Below, in pieces: positions 1-9,832 of a DNA stretch of 48,345 nt. The notes under the pieces were generated by a model. The model was not told where the DNA came from. It did no database searches and worked only from the letters and a program-made list of their open reading frames with translations. The position numbers and the translations under genes were made by a program. Position 1 is the stretch's first letter; each line of letters begins with the position of its first letter. Source of the stretch: an uncultured Lachnospiraceae bacterium (GTDB lineage: Bacteria; Bacillota; Clostridia; Lachnospirales; Lachnospiraceae); NCBI GenBank assembly GCA_951800685.1, contig CATOJY010000005.1:85447-133791 (forward strand), written 5' to 3'.

Positions 1-1059
<1,059 letters not shown>

Positions 1060-1074
1060 TACGGCGGCCGCATA

Positions 1075-1107
1075 CCCCTGGAGGCTTCCTTGCTCCGGGG
1101 GTTTTTT
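1075..1107 (+). terminator. Rho-independent terminator of the GH51 gene
   Basis: A 9-bp stem (1075-1083 with 1093-1101, one G-U pair) with a 9-nt loop is followed by six T residues at 1102-1107. It lies 16 nt after the arabinofuranosidase stop codon. Confidence 0.9.
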
Positions 1108-1146
1108 GTGCATTTTACAGGGGATAAATTATCATAAAAATTATGA

Positions 1147-1175
1147 TTGAAGTTTTACATCGGATATGCTATGTT
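1147..1175 (+). promoter_or_regulatory. Candidate sigma-A promoter for the MATE gene
   Basis: TTGAAG (1147-1152), a 17-nt spacer and TATGTT (1170-1175). A GCCGGA/TCCGGC inverted repeat (1200-1205 and 1224-1229) sits just before the GGAGG site of the MATE gene and could form a leader hairpin. Confidence 0.4.
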
Positions 1176-1241
1176 GTTCATGTTTTGAATATTTTTGGTG
1201 CCGGAAGTGCTTATTGCTATGGGTCCGGCGGGAGGAAAGTT

Positions 1242-2585
1242 ATGGAAAGAGATATGACAAAAGGCAGCCCGATGCGGCTGATCCTGGGGTTTGCAGTACC
1301 GCTTCTGCTCGGTCTGCTTTTCCAGCAGTTTTATAGTATGGTAGATACAATTATCGTCGGACATTATCTTGGGGTTGAGGCGCTGGCGGCGGTGGGCGCT
1401 ACCGGTTCTGTGAATTTCATGATTCTTGGCTTTTGTATCGGTGTGTGCAATGGGTTTGCGATTCCGATAGCACAGGAATTTGGCGCTGGACATGAAGAGA
1501 ATATGCGCGGTTTTGTGGGTAACTGCGTGCGCCTTTCCGTGATATTTTCGGTGGTTATCACGACTGTAGTGGTAGTGTTTTGCCGCCCAATTCTGCAGGT
1601 TATGCGCACACCGGATAATATCATAGACGGTGCTTACATCTATATTGTCGTTATTTTTGCTGGTATTCCAGTTACTTTTTTGTATAATATGACGGCGTCG
1701 ATTCTCCGCTCGCTGGGGGACAGCAAGACGCCGGTTATTTTCCTGATTATGGCGGCAGTGTTGAATATTTTTCTGGATCTGCTGTGCATCCTTGGGCTTC
1801 ACATGGGAATCTCCGGTGCGGCAGTAGCTACGGTGGTATCCCAGGCAGTGGCTGGATTGTGCTGTCTTATTTATATGAAGAAGAAGTTCACGATCCTGGA
1901 GTTATCAAGGGAGGAGTGGCGATGGAACCGCAATTATGTATGGAAACTGTGTAATATGGGAATTCCTATGGGACTGCAGTATTCGATTACGGCGATTGGC
2001 AGCGTTATTTTGCAGAGCGCTGTAAATGGCATTGGTTCTAATGCTGTGGCTGCAGTTACGGCGGGCAGCAAACTGAGCATGCTTATGGTATGTCCTTTTG
2101 AGGCTTTGGGCTCTACGATGGCAACTTACGGTGGACAGAATATGGGGGCGGGACATTTGGATCGTATCGATAAAGGTTTGAAGTCCTGTACGATTCTGGG
2201 GCTGGTCTATTCGGTGGTGGCGGCTGGAATTGCATATGGGGCAGGACAGTCTCTTCTTCTGCTGTTTCTGGATGCTGGTGAGACAGAGATTTTAAGCAAT
2301 TCCTTCTATTATATTAGCTGGAATATATGGTTCTATTTCCCGTTAGCGCTTGTTAATATTGTACGTTTCCTGATCCAGGGGATGGGATACAGCAGGCTGG
2401 CAGTATTTGCCGGAGCTTTTGAGATGCTGGCGAGAGGACTGGCAGGATTTATACTGGTACCTGTTTTCGGGTTTCCTGCAGTATGTTTTGCAAATCCATT
2501 GGCATGGATTTTTGCAGATCTGTTTCTCATTCCAGCCTTTTTCTATGTGCGACAGAGGACAAGGAAGATTATGGGGAATACTTAG
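1242..2585 (+). CDS. MATE family multidrug/cation efflux transporter
   Basis: An integral membrane antiporter of about 447 residues with about 12 hydrophobic segments, close to the normal MATE length of 440-460. The N-terminal TKGSPMRLILGFAVPLLLGLLF and the following QFYSMVDTIIVGHYLG are typical of the first MatE repeat, and a second repeat starts near GIPMGLQYSITAIGSVILQ. MATE proteins expel drugs or metabolites using Na+ or H+ gradients; the substrate cannot be predicted. The start at 1242 is chosen because GGAGGA stands at 1231-1236 with normal spacing; the upstream in-frame ATG at 1143 has no such site and adds residues foreign to the family. It is monocistronic by layout. Confidence 0.92.
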   Translation: MERDMTKGSPMRLILGFAVPLLLGLLFQQFYSMVDTIIVGHYLGVEALAAVGATGSVNFMILGFCIGVCNGFAIPIAQEFGAGHEENMRGFVGNCVRLSVIFSVVITTVVVVFCRPILQVMRTPDNIIDGAYIYIVVIFAGIPVTFLYNMTASILRSLGDSKTPVIFLIMAAVLNIFLDLLCILGLHMGISGAAVATVVSQAVAGLCCLIYMKKKFTILELSREEWRWNRNYVWKLCNMGIPMGLQYSITAIGSVILQSAVNGIGSNAVAAVTAGSKLSMLMVCPFEALGSTMATYGGQNMGAGHLDRIDKGLKSCTILGLVYSVVAAGIAYGAGQSLLLLFLDAGETEILSNSFYYISWNIWFYFPLALVNIVRFLIQGMGYSRLAVFAGAFEMLARGLAGFILVPVFGFPAVCFANPLAWIFADLFLIPAFFYVRQRTRKIMGNT

Positions 2586-2631
2586 AAGAGAGCCTGGCAT
2601 AATGGCGTTGGTCTGGATTAGGCTGAGTATC

Positions 2632-2667
2632 TGATACGTAGACAGTGCCAAAGAGTGGCAGGTATCA
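2632..2667 (+). other. Two-part hairpin downstream of MATE gene
   Basis: TGATAC (2632-2637) pairs with GTATCA (2662-2667), and inside it TGCCA (2646-2650) pairs with TGGCA (2656-2660). No T-run follows, so it is not a classical terminator; it may protect the 3' end of the MATE mRNA. Confidence 0.4.
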
Positions 2668-2678
2668 GCAATGTTACA

Positions 2679-2707
2679 TTGAGATAGCGGCAGATTCATG
2701 GTAGAAT
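2679..2707 (+). promoter_or_regulatory. Candidate sigma-A promoter for the nucleotidyltransferase
   Basis: TTGAGA (2679-2684), 17-nt spacer, TAGAAT (2702-2707). The transcript would have a leader of about 100 nt that contains a CGCAGG/CCTGCG hairpin. Confidence 0.55.
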
Positions 2708-2816
2708 AAAGGAATCGATAAGGACCAGATCTGCGCAGGGAGGGAACCGCCTGCGTCATGCTGTGGCAGTATAGACAGATCGGATGTGCGAGGTAGAAGG
2801 GAGAAGGGAGAAGGTT

Positions 2817-4043
2817 ATGGGATATCAGGAAGCGTATGATAAGCTGAAGCAATACGGACAGCTGCATGTTTTGAAATACTATGAAGAGCTGAGCGGTTAC
2901 GAGAAAGAGGCGTTGCTAAAGCAGATCATGGATACGGATCTGGCAGTGCTGCAGCAGTGTGAGCACAAGGAGGCGTTGAACCCGAGGGGGGAGATCACGC
3001 CGATCAAGGTGATGCAGCTTGCGCAGATCGAGGCGAGGCGGGAAGAGTTTGTACAGATTGGCTTAGACGCTGTCAGGGCGGGCAAGGTGGGCGCGGTGAT
3101 GCTTGCCGGGGGCATGGGAACCAGATTGGGTTCGGATGCACCGAAAGGAATCTACGATATCGGATTGACGAAGGAGGTCTTTATTTTCCAGCGTCTTGTG
3201 GAAAATCTGATGGATGTAGTGCAGCAGGCGGGAGCATGGGTTCCGCTCTATGTGATGACCAGCGATAAGAATCATGAGGCTACGACGTCCTTTTTTAGGG
3301 AAAAGAATTTTTTCGGTTATGATGCGGACTATGTGACCTTTTTCAAACAGGATATGGCGCCGGCTTCGGATTATCATGGCAAGGTATATATGGAAGAAAA
3401 GTATAAGATGGCCACTTCTCCTAATGGCAACGCGGGCTGGTTTGTGTCCATGATGAAAGCGGGCATAGTGGATCAGGTCAAAGAAGCCGGTGTGGAATGG
3501 TTAAATGTATTTGCTGTGGATAACGTGCTGCAGCGGATTGCAGATCCTTGTTTTGTGGGAGCGACGATTGCGATGAATTGTGCGGCGGGTGCCAAGGTAG
3601 TGAAGAAGAATGCGCCGGACGAGAGGGTGGGGGCTATGTGCCTGGAGGATGGCAGGCCCTCGATTGTAGAGTATTACGATATGACACAGGAATTGATGGA
3701 GGCGAAGGATGCACAGGGCGAACCTGCCTATAACTTTGGCGTCATTCTCAATTATCTGTTCCGGGAGAAAGATCTGGAAGAGATTGCTGCAAGAAAGCTG
3801 CCGCTTCATATCGTGGAAAAAAAGATTCCCTATCTGGATGAAGATGGCAGACTGGTCAGCCCGGAGAACCCTAACGGCTATAAATTCGAACAGCTTGTTT
3901 TAGATATGATCCATGAACTGGATTCCTGCCTGCCCTATGAGATTGTCAGGAACCGTGAATTTGCACCGATCAAGAACAGGACAGGAATTGATTCCGTGGA
4001 GAGTGCAAGAGTTTTGTGCCAGGAAAATGGAATAGAGCTATAG
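2817..4043 (+). CDS. UDP-sugar pyrophosphorylase (UDPGP/UAP1-like family)
   Basis: A 408-residue nucleotidyltransferase that joins UTP and a sugar 1-phosphate to make a UDP-sugar. It carries the glycine-rich UTP loop LAGGMGTRLGSDAPKGIYDI (about residues 96-115), the MTSDKNHEATTSFF strand and the NVFAVDNVLQRIADP metal/sugar region. These resemble eukaryotic UDP-N-acetylhexosamine pyrophosphorylases (UAP1/AGX) more than bacterial GalU, so UDP-GlcNAc, UDP-GalNAc or UDP-glucose are all possible products. galE follows 248 bp later, which supports a role in UDP-hexose supply for surface glycans. The start at 2817 follows AGGGAG at 2805-2810; an upstream ATG at 2784 lacks a site. Assignment to the family is firm; substrate is inferred. 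Confidence 0.88.
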   Translation: MGYQEAYDKLKQYGQLHVLKYYEELSGYEKEALLKQIMDTDLAVLQQCEHKEALNPRGEITPIKVMQLAQIEARREEFVQIGLDAVRAGKVGAVMLAGGMGTRLGSDAPKGIYDIGLTKEVFIFQRLVENLMDVVQQAGAWVPLYVMTSDKNHEATTSFFREKNFFGYDADYVTFFKQDMAPASDYHGKVYMEEKYKMATSPNGNAGWFVSMMKAGIVDQVKEAGVEWLNVFAVDNVLQRIADPCFVGATIAMNCAAGAKVVKKNAPDERVGAMCLEDGRPSIVEYYDMTQELMEAKDAQGEPAYNFGVILNYLFREKDLEEIAARKLPLHIVEKKIPYLDEDGRLVSPENPNGYKFEQLVLDMIHELDSCLPYEIVRNREFAPIKNRTGIDSVESARVLCQENGIEL

Positions 4044-4070
4044 CGGTAACTATAAAACATTTTGACAGGT

Positions 4071-4099
4071 TTGAATAACATTATCCTCTTGAATAGAAG
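4071..4099 (+). promoter_or_regulatory. Weak candidate promoter before galE
   Basis: TTGAAT (4071-4076), 17-nt spacer, TAGAAG (4094-4099) in the 248-bp galU-type/galE gap. A TTGACA at 4062-4067 has no well-placed -10 partner. Confidence 0.3.
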
Positions 4100-4291
4100 G
4101 GCTGGAAGAGTGTACACTATTCTCAGGACAAGAAACAGACAACGCCTAGAAATGCCAGATAAAATGACTGGTGTATATGGGAAGACAGAAGCTCTGGAAG
4201 CGGTCTGTCCTTGATGGGATGGAGGCATGGGGAGCACAGGCGGCTAACATTTTCACAAGGCGTTATCAACAGAAAGGGAAGGTGCATTAGT

Positions 4292-5308
4292 ATGGCAATT
4301 TTAGTAACAGGCGGCGCAGGCTATATTGGTTCCCACACGGTAGTGGAGTTACAGAATGCGGGTTATGAGGTAGTGGTAGTAGATAATCTGTCCAATTCCA
4401 GTGAGAAATCTCTTGAGAGAGTGGAGAAGATTACTGGCAAGCCGGTGAAATTTTACCAGGCAGACATTTTGGATGAAGAAGCGCTTGAGAAGATCTTTGC
4501 ACAGGAAAAGATTGATTCTTGTATTCATTTTGCAGGACTTAAGGCGGTTGGAGAATCGGTACAGAAACCATGGGAATATTATCAGAATAATATTGCAGGG
4601 ACTTTGACGCTGGTGGATGTGATGCGTAAGAACGGTGTAAAGAATATTATCTTCTCTTCTTCCGCAACAGTATACGGTGATCCAGCAATGATTCCGATTA
4701 CGGAAGAATGTCCGAAAGGACAATGCACAAATCCCTATGGATGGACGAAATCTATGCTGGAGCAGATTCTTTCTGATATACAGAAGGCGGATCCAGAGTG
4801 GAACGTAATCCTGCTTCGTTATTTCAATCCAATCGGCGCACATAAGAGCGGTACGATCGGTGAGAATCCCAATGGCATCCCGAATAATCTGATGCCTTAT
4901 ATCACACAGGTAGCTGTCGGCAAGCTGAAGGAGCTGGGTGTCTTCGGCAATGACTATGATACACATGATGGCACAGGTGTCCGTGATTATATCCATGTGG
5001 TTGATCTTGCAGTTGGACATGTAAAGGCTTTGAAGAAGATCGAGGAGAAAGCAGGATTGTGCATCTACAATCTGGGAACGGGAACGGGCTACAGTGTGTT
5101 GGATATCGTGAAGAACTTTGAAGAAGCGACTGGCGTTAAGATCCCTTATGTAATCAAAGAAAGACGTGCAGGCGATATTGCAACCTGCTACTCTAATGCC
5201 GACAAGGCGAAGAGAGAGCTGGGATGGGAGGCACAGTACGGCATCAAAGAGATGTGTGCGGATTCCTGGAGATGGCAGAGCAATAATCCGAATGGATATG
5301 AAGAGTAA
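4292..5308 (+). CDS. galE: UDP-glucose 4-epimerase
   Basis: A 338-residue short-chain dehydrogenase-fold enzyme that interconverts UDP-glucose and UDP-galactose (Leloir pathway and glycan precursor supply). The N-terminal NAD-binding motif [10 protein letters not shown] (residues 7-16) and the ADIL...[19 protein letters not shown] and NPYGWTK segments are all there; NPYGWTK holds the catalytic Tyr-x-x-x-Lys, preceded by the serine of SSSATVYG. Length is normal for GalE. The start at 4292 has AGGGAAGG at 4275-4282; the earlier in-frame ATG at 4211 has none. It ends at a strong bidirectional terminator shared with the convergent alarmone synthetase gene. Confidence 0.96.
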   Translation: MAILVTGGAGYIGSHTVVELQNAGYEVVVVDNLSNSSEKSLERVEKITGKPVKFYQADILDEEALEKIFAQEKIDSCIHFAGLKAVGESVQKPWEYYQNNIAGTLTLVDVMRKNGVKNIIFSSSATVYGDPAMIPITEECPKGQCTNPYGWTKSMLEQILSDIQKADPEWNVILLRYFNPIGAHKSGTIGENPNGIPNNLMPYITQVAVGKLKELGVFGNDYDTHDGTGVRDYIHVVDLAVGHVKALKKIEEKAGLCIYNLGTGTGYSVLDIVKNFEEATGVKIPYVIKERRAGDIATCYSNADKAKRELGWEAQYGIKEMCADSWRWQSNNPNGYEE

Positions 5309-5320
5309 GAGAGACATAGA

Positions 5321-5351
5321 AAAGGGGCAGCCGATTAACGGCTGCCCCTTT
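5321..5351. terminator. Bidirectional rho-independent terminator
   Basis: A perfect 13-bp stem (5321-5333 with 5339-5351) around the loop ATTAA, with A-tracts and T-tracts at its ends, lies between the convergent galE and alarmone synthetase genes and can serve both. Confidence 0.93.
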
Positions 5352-5365
5352 AATAATACACTAGG

Positions 5366-6016
5366 TTAATAATCTTCTGGCTGCAAATGGCCAAGATTCT
5401 GGATCTCTTCATTCAATGCCAGCATCCTGGCATCGAGATCTGATACCATCTGTGCACATTCGACCAGCTGCTCCTTGATATGTTCCGGTGCATTGCCTTC
5501 GAATTTATAGTGGATCTTATGCTCCAGGCTGGCCCAAAAGTCCATAGCGACTGTCCGGATCTGGATTTCAACCTTCGTGTCTGCGATCCGGTCGGACAGA
5601 TATACAGGTACGGTTACCAGCATATGATAGCTCTTATATCCGCTGGCTTTCGGGTTAACGATATAATCTTTCACAGAAATCACCTTGATATCACTTTGGT
5701 TACTGATCATATCCGCGATCTGGTAGATGTCCGATGAAAAGGAACATATGACGCGGATACCTGCGATATCGTTGACATAGCGAATCATGTTGTTGATTGT
5801 TGATTCATATCCGTGCTTCTTTAGTTTTTTCACAATGCTTTCTGGCGTTTTGATACGTGACTTAATGTGTTCGATCGGATTATATCTGTGTACATGCTGA
5901 AATTCGTCATTCAGGATCTCCAATTTCGTGGAGATTTGTTTGAGTGCCGAATTATAGATCAGAGTCACTTCCTTCCAACTGTCAATGTCACCGTCTCGGT
6001 CGATTCTCAGTTCCAT
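5366..6016 (-). CDS. relQ: Small alarmone synthetase, GTP pyrophosphokinase RelQ/YjbM type
   Basis: A 216-residue single-domain RelA/SpoT synthetase that transfers pyrophosphate from ATP to GDP or GTP to make (p)ppGpp. There is no HD hydrolase or TGS/ACT region, as expected for SAS proteins. Visible motifs are RIKTPESIVKKL (ATP binding), DIAGIRVIC, NPKASGYKSYH (nucleotide binding) and VEIQIRT followed by AMDFWASLEHKIHYKF. The product would link cell-wall or starvation stress to alarmone levels. The start has AGGGG seven bases upstream. It is read toward galE and ends at the shared terminator; a separate promoter lies upstream, so it need not depend on the DUF6020-like gene behind it. Confidence 0.92.
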   Translation of the reverse strand: MELRIDRDGDIDSWKEVTLIYNSALKQISTKLEILNDEFQHVHRYNPIEHIKSRIKTPESIVKKLKKHGYESTINNMIRYVNDIAGIRVICSFSSDIYQIADMISNQSDIKVISVKDYIVNPKASGYKSYHMLVTVPVYLSDRIADTKVEIQIRTVAMDFWASLEHKIHYKFEGNAPEHIKEQLVECAQMVSDLDARMLALNEEIQNLGHLQPEDY

Positions 6017-6138
6017 TTCATTCCCCTGGGTCTCAGCTATGCGCTGTGACCGCTTACCTTTACAATAATATTGTTCATAAGAACGGATGCCTTATGAAAA
6101 AATGAACTGTGCCCGTTAATTAGCACAAACTTGTGTAT

Positions 6139-6147
6139 ATTATATCA
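6139..6147 (-). promoter_or_regulatory. Extended -10 promoter for the alarmone synthetase
   Basis: On the minus strand TGATATAAT forms an extended -10 element in a very AT-rich 200-bp gap, with no good -35. A short inverted repeat CACAA-AC-TTGTG (6124-6135) lies at the expected transcription start and could be an operator. Confidence 0.5.
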
Positions 6148-6213
6148 TATCTTACATAAAAACACATATTTTACACAAATATTTCATAAATATTTAATTT
6201 TTCTTGTATATTT

Positions 6214-8166
6214 TTACGACTCATGTGTTTGACAGAACAGCAGGCAGCATAATACAGGTACTGTCACCACGAACGGGTACATATACCGGATGAGTACTGC
6301 GGGTGACAGAAGCAGGGTCAAGTAATAGGCAGCCAGAAAGACTGCCGGCAATAGAAGAAAGTACTTCTTTCGGTAGAGTACTACTGCGGCGTACAGACAC
6401 AGGAGCCACCAGTAAAACGCAGGTGCAAAGATGACGCGCAGGAGAGGAAGCTGCTGGTATACATTGTCTGATACGATCTGTTCCATGAGACGCCGCAGTC
6501 CAGGCAGAAGGCTGTGCTCTATAATCTCGCAGCCTGCCGGCATGGTCCTGTTATCGGTAGAGAGATAGCCGAAACCGCTGTCTGTACCAATACCATAGAT
6601 CTGTGCATGGGTATGATCCTCCAAAAACCAGTAGCCGATGGAATTATCCAAGAAGGCATCCAGGTAGATCTGGGGATACTGTAATCCCAGGCGTATCCAG
6701 GTTTTGATTAATCCTGCAGGATCATCGTGAATAATGGCGCGGTTCTTCACTGGGTCGGCCAGATAGGGGTTGTAAGCGGCAAAAACCCATTCGGCGGGAA
6801 GATACCGCTCTACCTCCTGCTGTAAATCAAGCGGCATAGTCTCCTCTGCTTTCACTCTGGTACGAGCCATCTGCTGTAAAGGTATGCTGAGCATTTCCCT
6901 TGGGCTGCCGTTATGGGCGTCAAGGGACGCTATTAGTATCCTGTTTCCTGCCACGGACAGCGCCAACGCAAGTAGAGTCAGGATAAGATACCGGCGCCAT
7001 AGCCTGCCAGATGTTCTTTCCGTCCGGAAAAGAAAAAGGCCTATGACAGGCATACTGAGTGCCAGCGCATACAGGGCGTTATTCCGAAAGAGCAGTAGGA
7101 GTATGGTCCAGCATACGTAGAGGATTTCGAGTTTTATGCTTATTCCTGCAGCGGTGTTCTGATCGATCAGGAGCCGGTACAGAAAGAGAGTGTGCAGCAG
7201 GACTAACGCAGAGAAGAGGACATCCTTGGTAGTGCTGAGCGCCAGAACTGAGTTCACCGGAAACAGAGCATAGAACAGCAGGAGTATAGAGTACCAGAAT
7301 AAGGGTAGCCCCTTTTTATAGAGAAAAGCCAGCGTATATCCAAAGGCAGACGCCATGAGAAGCATCTGGACTATGGAATGGATTGCCATGCCGGTAGAGT
7401 AGGAACCAAACAGGCTGCCTCCTATCTGAAAAAAGAATCCTAAAAATAGTGTATGCAGAAGCGGATGATGGGTGCTGTAGTCGTGCGCTAGTACCTGATA
7501 GAGCTGGCCTTCCGCGTCGTAAGCAAAGACAGAAGGATAGTAGGCGAGAAAAATGGGTATAAAGCTAAGCAGGATCATAACTGTAGAAAACAGCCAGATC
7601 TGCCCAAAAGGTCTACGCTGGGGAAGCGCCCTTCTGTCATAATGTTTATATTTGTGGTCATAGCCCTGTCTGTTGGCATCGGTAGAAAGAGGAGCTGCTA
7701 TTGCTATATTCTTGCAGGTGTAATCTGCAGTCAGCTGTCGTATGCGTGGAAAGCCCTGTAGAAAAGGGGCGATGCAGGCAGCGGCAAATACAGACAGACA
7801 TGCGGTCTGCGCCAGAAAGAAGGGCAGATGGGACCATTGTTTCAGCGCTGTGCCATCACGCCGCATCCGGCATCCAAGGACATACGCGCAGGTCATGAGG
7901 ACACCCCATAACAGCGCATGTATCTTGAGCCGCCGTTCTTTCTGCGTCAGAAAAGAAAAGGTCAGCAGAAAGCATAGGATAAAACCGGCCGCCTCAAAAA
8001 GCAGCAGCGGAATCAGGCCGCATGTTTTCGTCCACATCTCTAAAGATACCGCCAAACTTATATTTATGCCGGATAGTAGTAAAGATATGACTGTTTTTTT
8101 AACGCTGCCGTGGAGGGAGCTGTTTAGGTTGTTTAAAATTTCAGTAGTGTTTGCTGGTTTTATCAT
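6214..8166 (-). CDS. DUF6020-like polytopic membrane protein (possible glycosyltransferase)
   Basis: A 650-residue protein with about 12-14 hydrophobic segments. The loop YYPSVFAYDAEGQLYQ, followed by THHPLLHTLFLGFF and STTKDVLFSALVLLHTLF, is the pattern I associate with DUF6020 proteins, which look like membrane glycosyltransferases of the GT-C type: an acidic residue in the first large outer loop (FAYDAEG) could be catalytic. I infer lipid- or wall-linked sugar transfer but cannot show it. An unusually long, poorly conserved polar loop of roughly 45 residues separates the first four segments from the rest. AGGATG precedes the start codon at a usable distance. No terminator is visible before the downstream alarmone synthetase gene. 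Confidence 0.72.
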   Translation of the reverse strand: MIKPANTTEILNNLNSSLHGSVKKTVISLLLSGINISLAVSLEMWTKTCGLIPLLLFEAAGFILCFLLTFSFLTQKERRLKIHALLWGVLMTCAYVLGCRMRRDGTALKQWSHLPFFLAQTACLSVFAAACIAPFLQGFPRIRQLTADYTCKNIAIAAPLSTDANRQGYDHKYKHYDRRALPQRRPFGQIWLFSTVMILLSFIPIFLAYYPSVFAYDAEGQLYQVLAHDYSTHHPLLHTLFLGFFFQIGGSLFGSYSTGMAIHSIVQMLLMASAFGYTLAFLYKKGLPLFWYSILLLFYALFPVNSVLALSTTKDVLFSALVLLHTLFLYRLLIDQNTAAGISIKLEILYVCWTILLLLFRNNALYALALSMPVIGLFLFRTERTSGRLWRRYLILTLLALALSVAGNRILIASLDAHNGSPREMLSIPLQQMARTRVKAEETMPLDLQQEVERYLPAEWVFAAYNPYLADPVKNRAIIHDDPAGLIKTWIRLGLQYPQIYLDAFLDNSIGYWFLEDHTHAQIYGIGTDSGFGYLSTDNRTMPAGCEIIEHSLLPGLRRLMEQIVSDNVYQQLPLLRVIFAPAFYWWLLCLYAAVVLYRKKYFLLLPAVFLAAYYLTLLLSPAVLIRYMYPFVVTVPVLCCLLFCQTHES

Positions 8167-8179
8167 CGTAGGTCATCCT

Positions 8180-8239
8180 GTTTTCTGACGCGCTGACGCG
8201 TTATGGAATGGGCATCGCTGCCGATATGGTTTTCTGACG
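8180..8239. repeat. Paired 11-bp direct repeat in divergent spacer
   Basis: GTTTTCTGACG occurs at 8180-8190 and again at 8229-8239, 49 bp apart, between the divergent DUF6020-like gene and the 88-aa gene. The first copy runs into CGCTGACGCG, a further partial copy. It may be a regulator site, or chance. Confidence 0.35.
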
Positions 8240-8305
8240 TCCCGCTTAACAGCAGGAACTGTTATCAGTGTATCATTTTATCCTGGAAAGAAAAAGGAAA
8301 AAGTG

Positions 8306-8334
8306 TTTACTTTTTCTGGAGGCAGCAGTATGAT
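8306..8334 (+). promoter_or_regulatory. Candidate sigma-A promoter for the 88-aa gene
   Basis: TTTACT (8306-8311), 17-nt spacer, TATGAT (8329-8334), about 85 bp before the start codon. Confidence 0.55.
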
Positions 8335-8427
8335 CTTTGTAAGATTGTGTCTGCGTTTCCATGGAATAAGGTTAGCGTTGGCGGTAAGAATGATGTATGG
8401 CAGAAGCAAGAAAGAAGGAGCACAGAT

Positions 8428-8694
8428 ATGTTTCGTTTATGGGCGAAAGAATTTGAGAATAATCACATGATCAAAGACTTGGTCATCGAGGATGGCAGTG
8501 ACGATACAAGGACCCATAAAGTATTTCGTGCCCTGGATGAGATTTGCGACCAGTTCGATTTAGGGAAACCGATTTGGCTGGATGCCACCGTACAGGATTT
8601 CAAGCGCCACGACAAGGCCAGGTTCACGCAGGACAATTTTATCGAAACCATTGATTTTGATTATCTGGAGATTCATGTCATAGAAGAAGATTAA
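8428..8694 (+). CDS. Conserved hypothetical protein, 88 aa
   Basis: A small acidic, soluble protein (MFRLWAKEF...HVIEED) with no membrane segment, signal peptide or known catalytic motif. I recognise it only as a type of small protein common in Lachnospiraceae, with no known role. The start at 8428 is set by AAGGAG (8415-8420) seven bases upstream; the frame stays open upstream to 8203, but those codons overlap the promoter and have no ribosome site. The central stretch FDLGKPIWLDATVQDFKRHDKARF, conserved-looking and rich in aromatic and charged residues, suggests a binding rather than an enzymatic role. A weak terminator follows. Confidence 0.75.
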   Translation: MFRLWAKEFENNHMIKDLVIEDGSDDTRTHKVFRALDEICDQFDLGKPIWLDATVQDFKRHDKARFTQDNFIETIDFDYLEIHVIEED

Positions 8695-8695
8695 G

Positions 8696-8713
8696 AGCAC
8701 GCAACCGTGTTTT
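8696..8713 (+). terminator. Weak terminator after the 88-aa gene
   Basis: AGCACG (8696-8701) pairs with CGTGTT (8706-8711) around a CAAC loop, followed by a short T-run. Confidence 0.4.
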
Positions 8714-8741
8714 CTGTACAAAGTTCCCATGCATAATTTAA

Positions 8742-8770
8742 TTGACTTTGCATATTGTATGTAGTAGTAT
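8742..8770 (+). promoter_or_regulatory. Candidate sigma-A promoter for trhA
   Basis: TTGACT (8742-8747), 17-nt spacer, TAGTAT (8765-8770). The leader of about 135 nt contains an inverted repeat near AAGTAGTTTT/AAAACTGCTT. Confidence 0.55.
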
Positions 8771-8910
8771 TATATTAACTAGTAAGTAGTTTTGAAAACT
8801 GCTTATAGAAATATCAACACTAGATGTTGCGTATTGTACGAAAAGTGATGGTCTCACAGCGGTAATTGGAGATCATCAGGAAAGTAGTATTGGAAAGAAG
8901 GAGATTATTT

Positions 8911-9561
8911 ATGCAGATTACGATTAGAGAACCTGGAAGCGCTATTACTCATTTTATCGGGATGATGATGGCTATCATAGCAGCAACACCGCTGATGGTG
9001 AAAGTTGCGTTGGATGCCGATCTGACGGCATTTATTGCGATGGCAGTTTTTATCTGCAGTATGGTAGCCCTCTATGGCGCCAGCGCCCTGTATCACAGTG
9101 TTACGGTGAAAGAGAATCTTCTTAAAGTGTTCCGCAAGGTGGACCACATGATGATTTTTATTCTGATCGCTGGTTCTTATACGCCTGTATGTCTGATCGT
9201 GTTGGATGGACGGCTGGGATATACGCTGCTTACAGTTGTGTGGGCGATTGCCATTGCAGGAATGACGGTTAAAGTATGCTGGATCACATGTCCGAAATGG
9301 TTTTCTTCGGCAATCTATATCGCCATGGGATGGGTCTGTCTGGCAGTTTTTGGTACCTTATGGAATACGCTTCCGCACAGTGCGTTTCTCTGGCTGTTAG
9401 CAGGCGGCGTCATCTATACAGCGGGTGGTGTCATCTATGCCTTGAAATTGCCGATCTTCAACGCAAGACATAGGTTTTTCGGCTCCCATGAAATCTTCCA
9501 TCTGTTTGTAATGGGGGGAAGCGTCTGTCATTTTATCTTTATGTATCTGTATGTGGCGTAA
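8911..9561 (+). CDS. trhA: Hemolysin III family / TrhA (PAQR-like) membrane protein
   Basis: A 216-residue protein with seven hydrophobic segments, the usual size for HlyIII/YqfA/TrhA. Family markers are the early EPGSAITHFIG motif, SALYHS, VDHMMIFILIAGSYTP and the C-terminal HEIFHLFVMGGSVCHF. The histidines and the aspartate in these motifs correspond to the metal-binding residues of the PAQR/CREST superfamily. Members of this family in bacteria are linked to membrane lipid homeostasis; haemolysis is not a safe inference from the name. The start at 8911 follows AAGGAG at 8898-8903; the longer frame from 8866 has no site. Confidence 0.92.
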   Translation: MQITIREPGSAITHFIGMMMAIIAATPLMVKVALDADLTAFIAMAVFICSMVALYGASALYHSVTVKENLLKVFRKVDHMMIFILIAGSYTPVCLIVLDGRLGYTLLTVVWAIAIAGMTVKVCWITCPKWFSSAIYIAMGWVCLAVFGTLWNTLPHSAFLWLLAGGVIYTAGGVIYALKLPIFNARHRFFGSHEIFHLFVMGGSVCHFIFMYLYVA

Positions 9562-9596
9562 GGGAGTGTTTTGGATAGTTGAGTAAAATGAGGAGT

Positions 9597-9622
9597 GCCC
9601 AAGCGCCTTACGGCACTTGGGC
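9597..9622 (+). terminator. Probable terminator of trhA
   Basis: GCCCAAG pairs with CTTGGGC, then GCC with GGC across one mismatch, with a four-base loop. Only scattered T residues follow, so termination strength is doubtful. Confidence 0.45.
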
Positions 9623-9779
9623 TATTATGAAAAAAATTTATCTATGTGTGTAATGTTAAACATTACATAATCCCTTGTCGAATATGTTTAAATTATACAG
9701 AATAAATATGAATAATTTATGAACACAATATGAAATTACGGTAAATATTTACAAATGAAAAAGAGGAGAAAGAAATATT

Positions 9780-9808
9780 TTGTACGAATTGCATAAAAAA
9801 TGTATTAT
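9780..9808 (+). promoter_or_regulatory. Candidate promoter for the tail-anchored protein transcript
   Basis: TTGTAC (9780-9785), 17-nt spacer, TATTAT (9803-9808). The predicted leader is about 265 nt and starts with a hairpin at 9833-9860. Confidence 0.5.
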
Positions 9809-9832
9809 TATGCAGGATGACGATCTGGAAAT

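Noticed and set aside
4349..5317. Minus-strand frame of 322 codons across galE
   Set aside because: It is antisense to galE, which has all its signature motifs; the predicted protein is Cys/His/Ile-rich and looks like no real protein.
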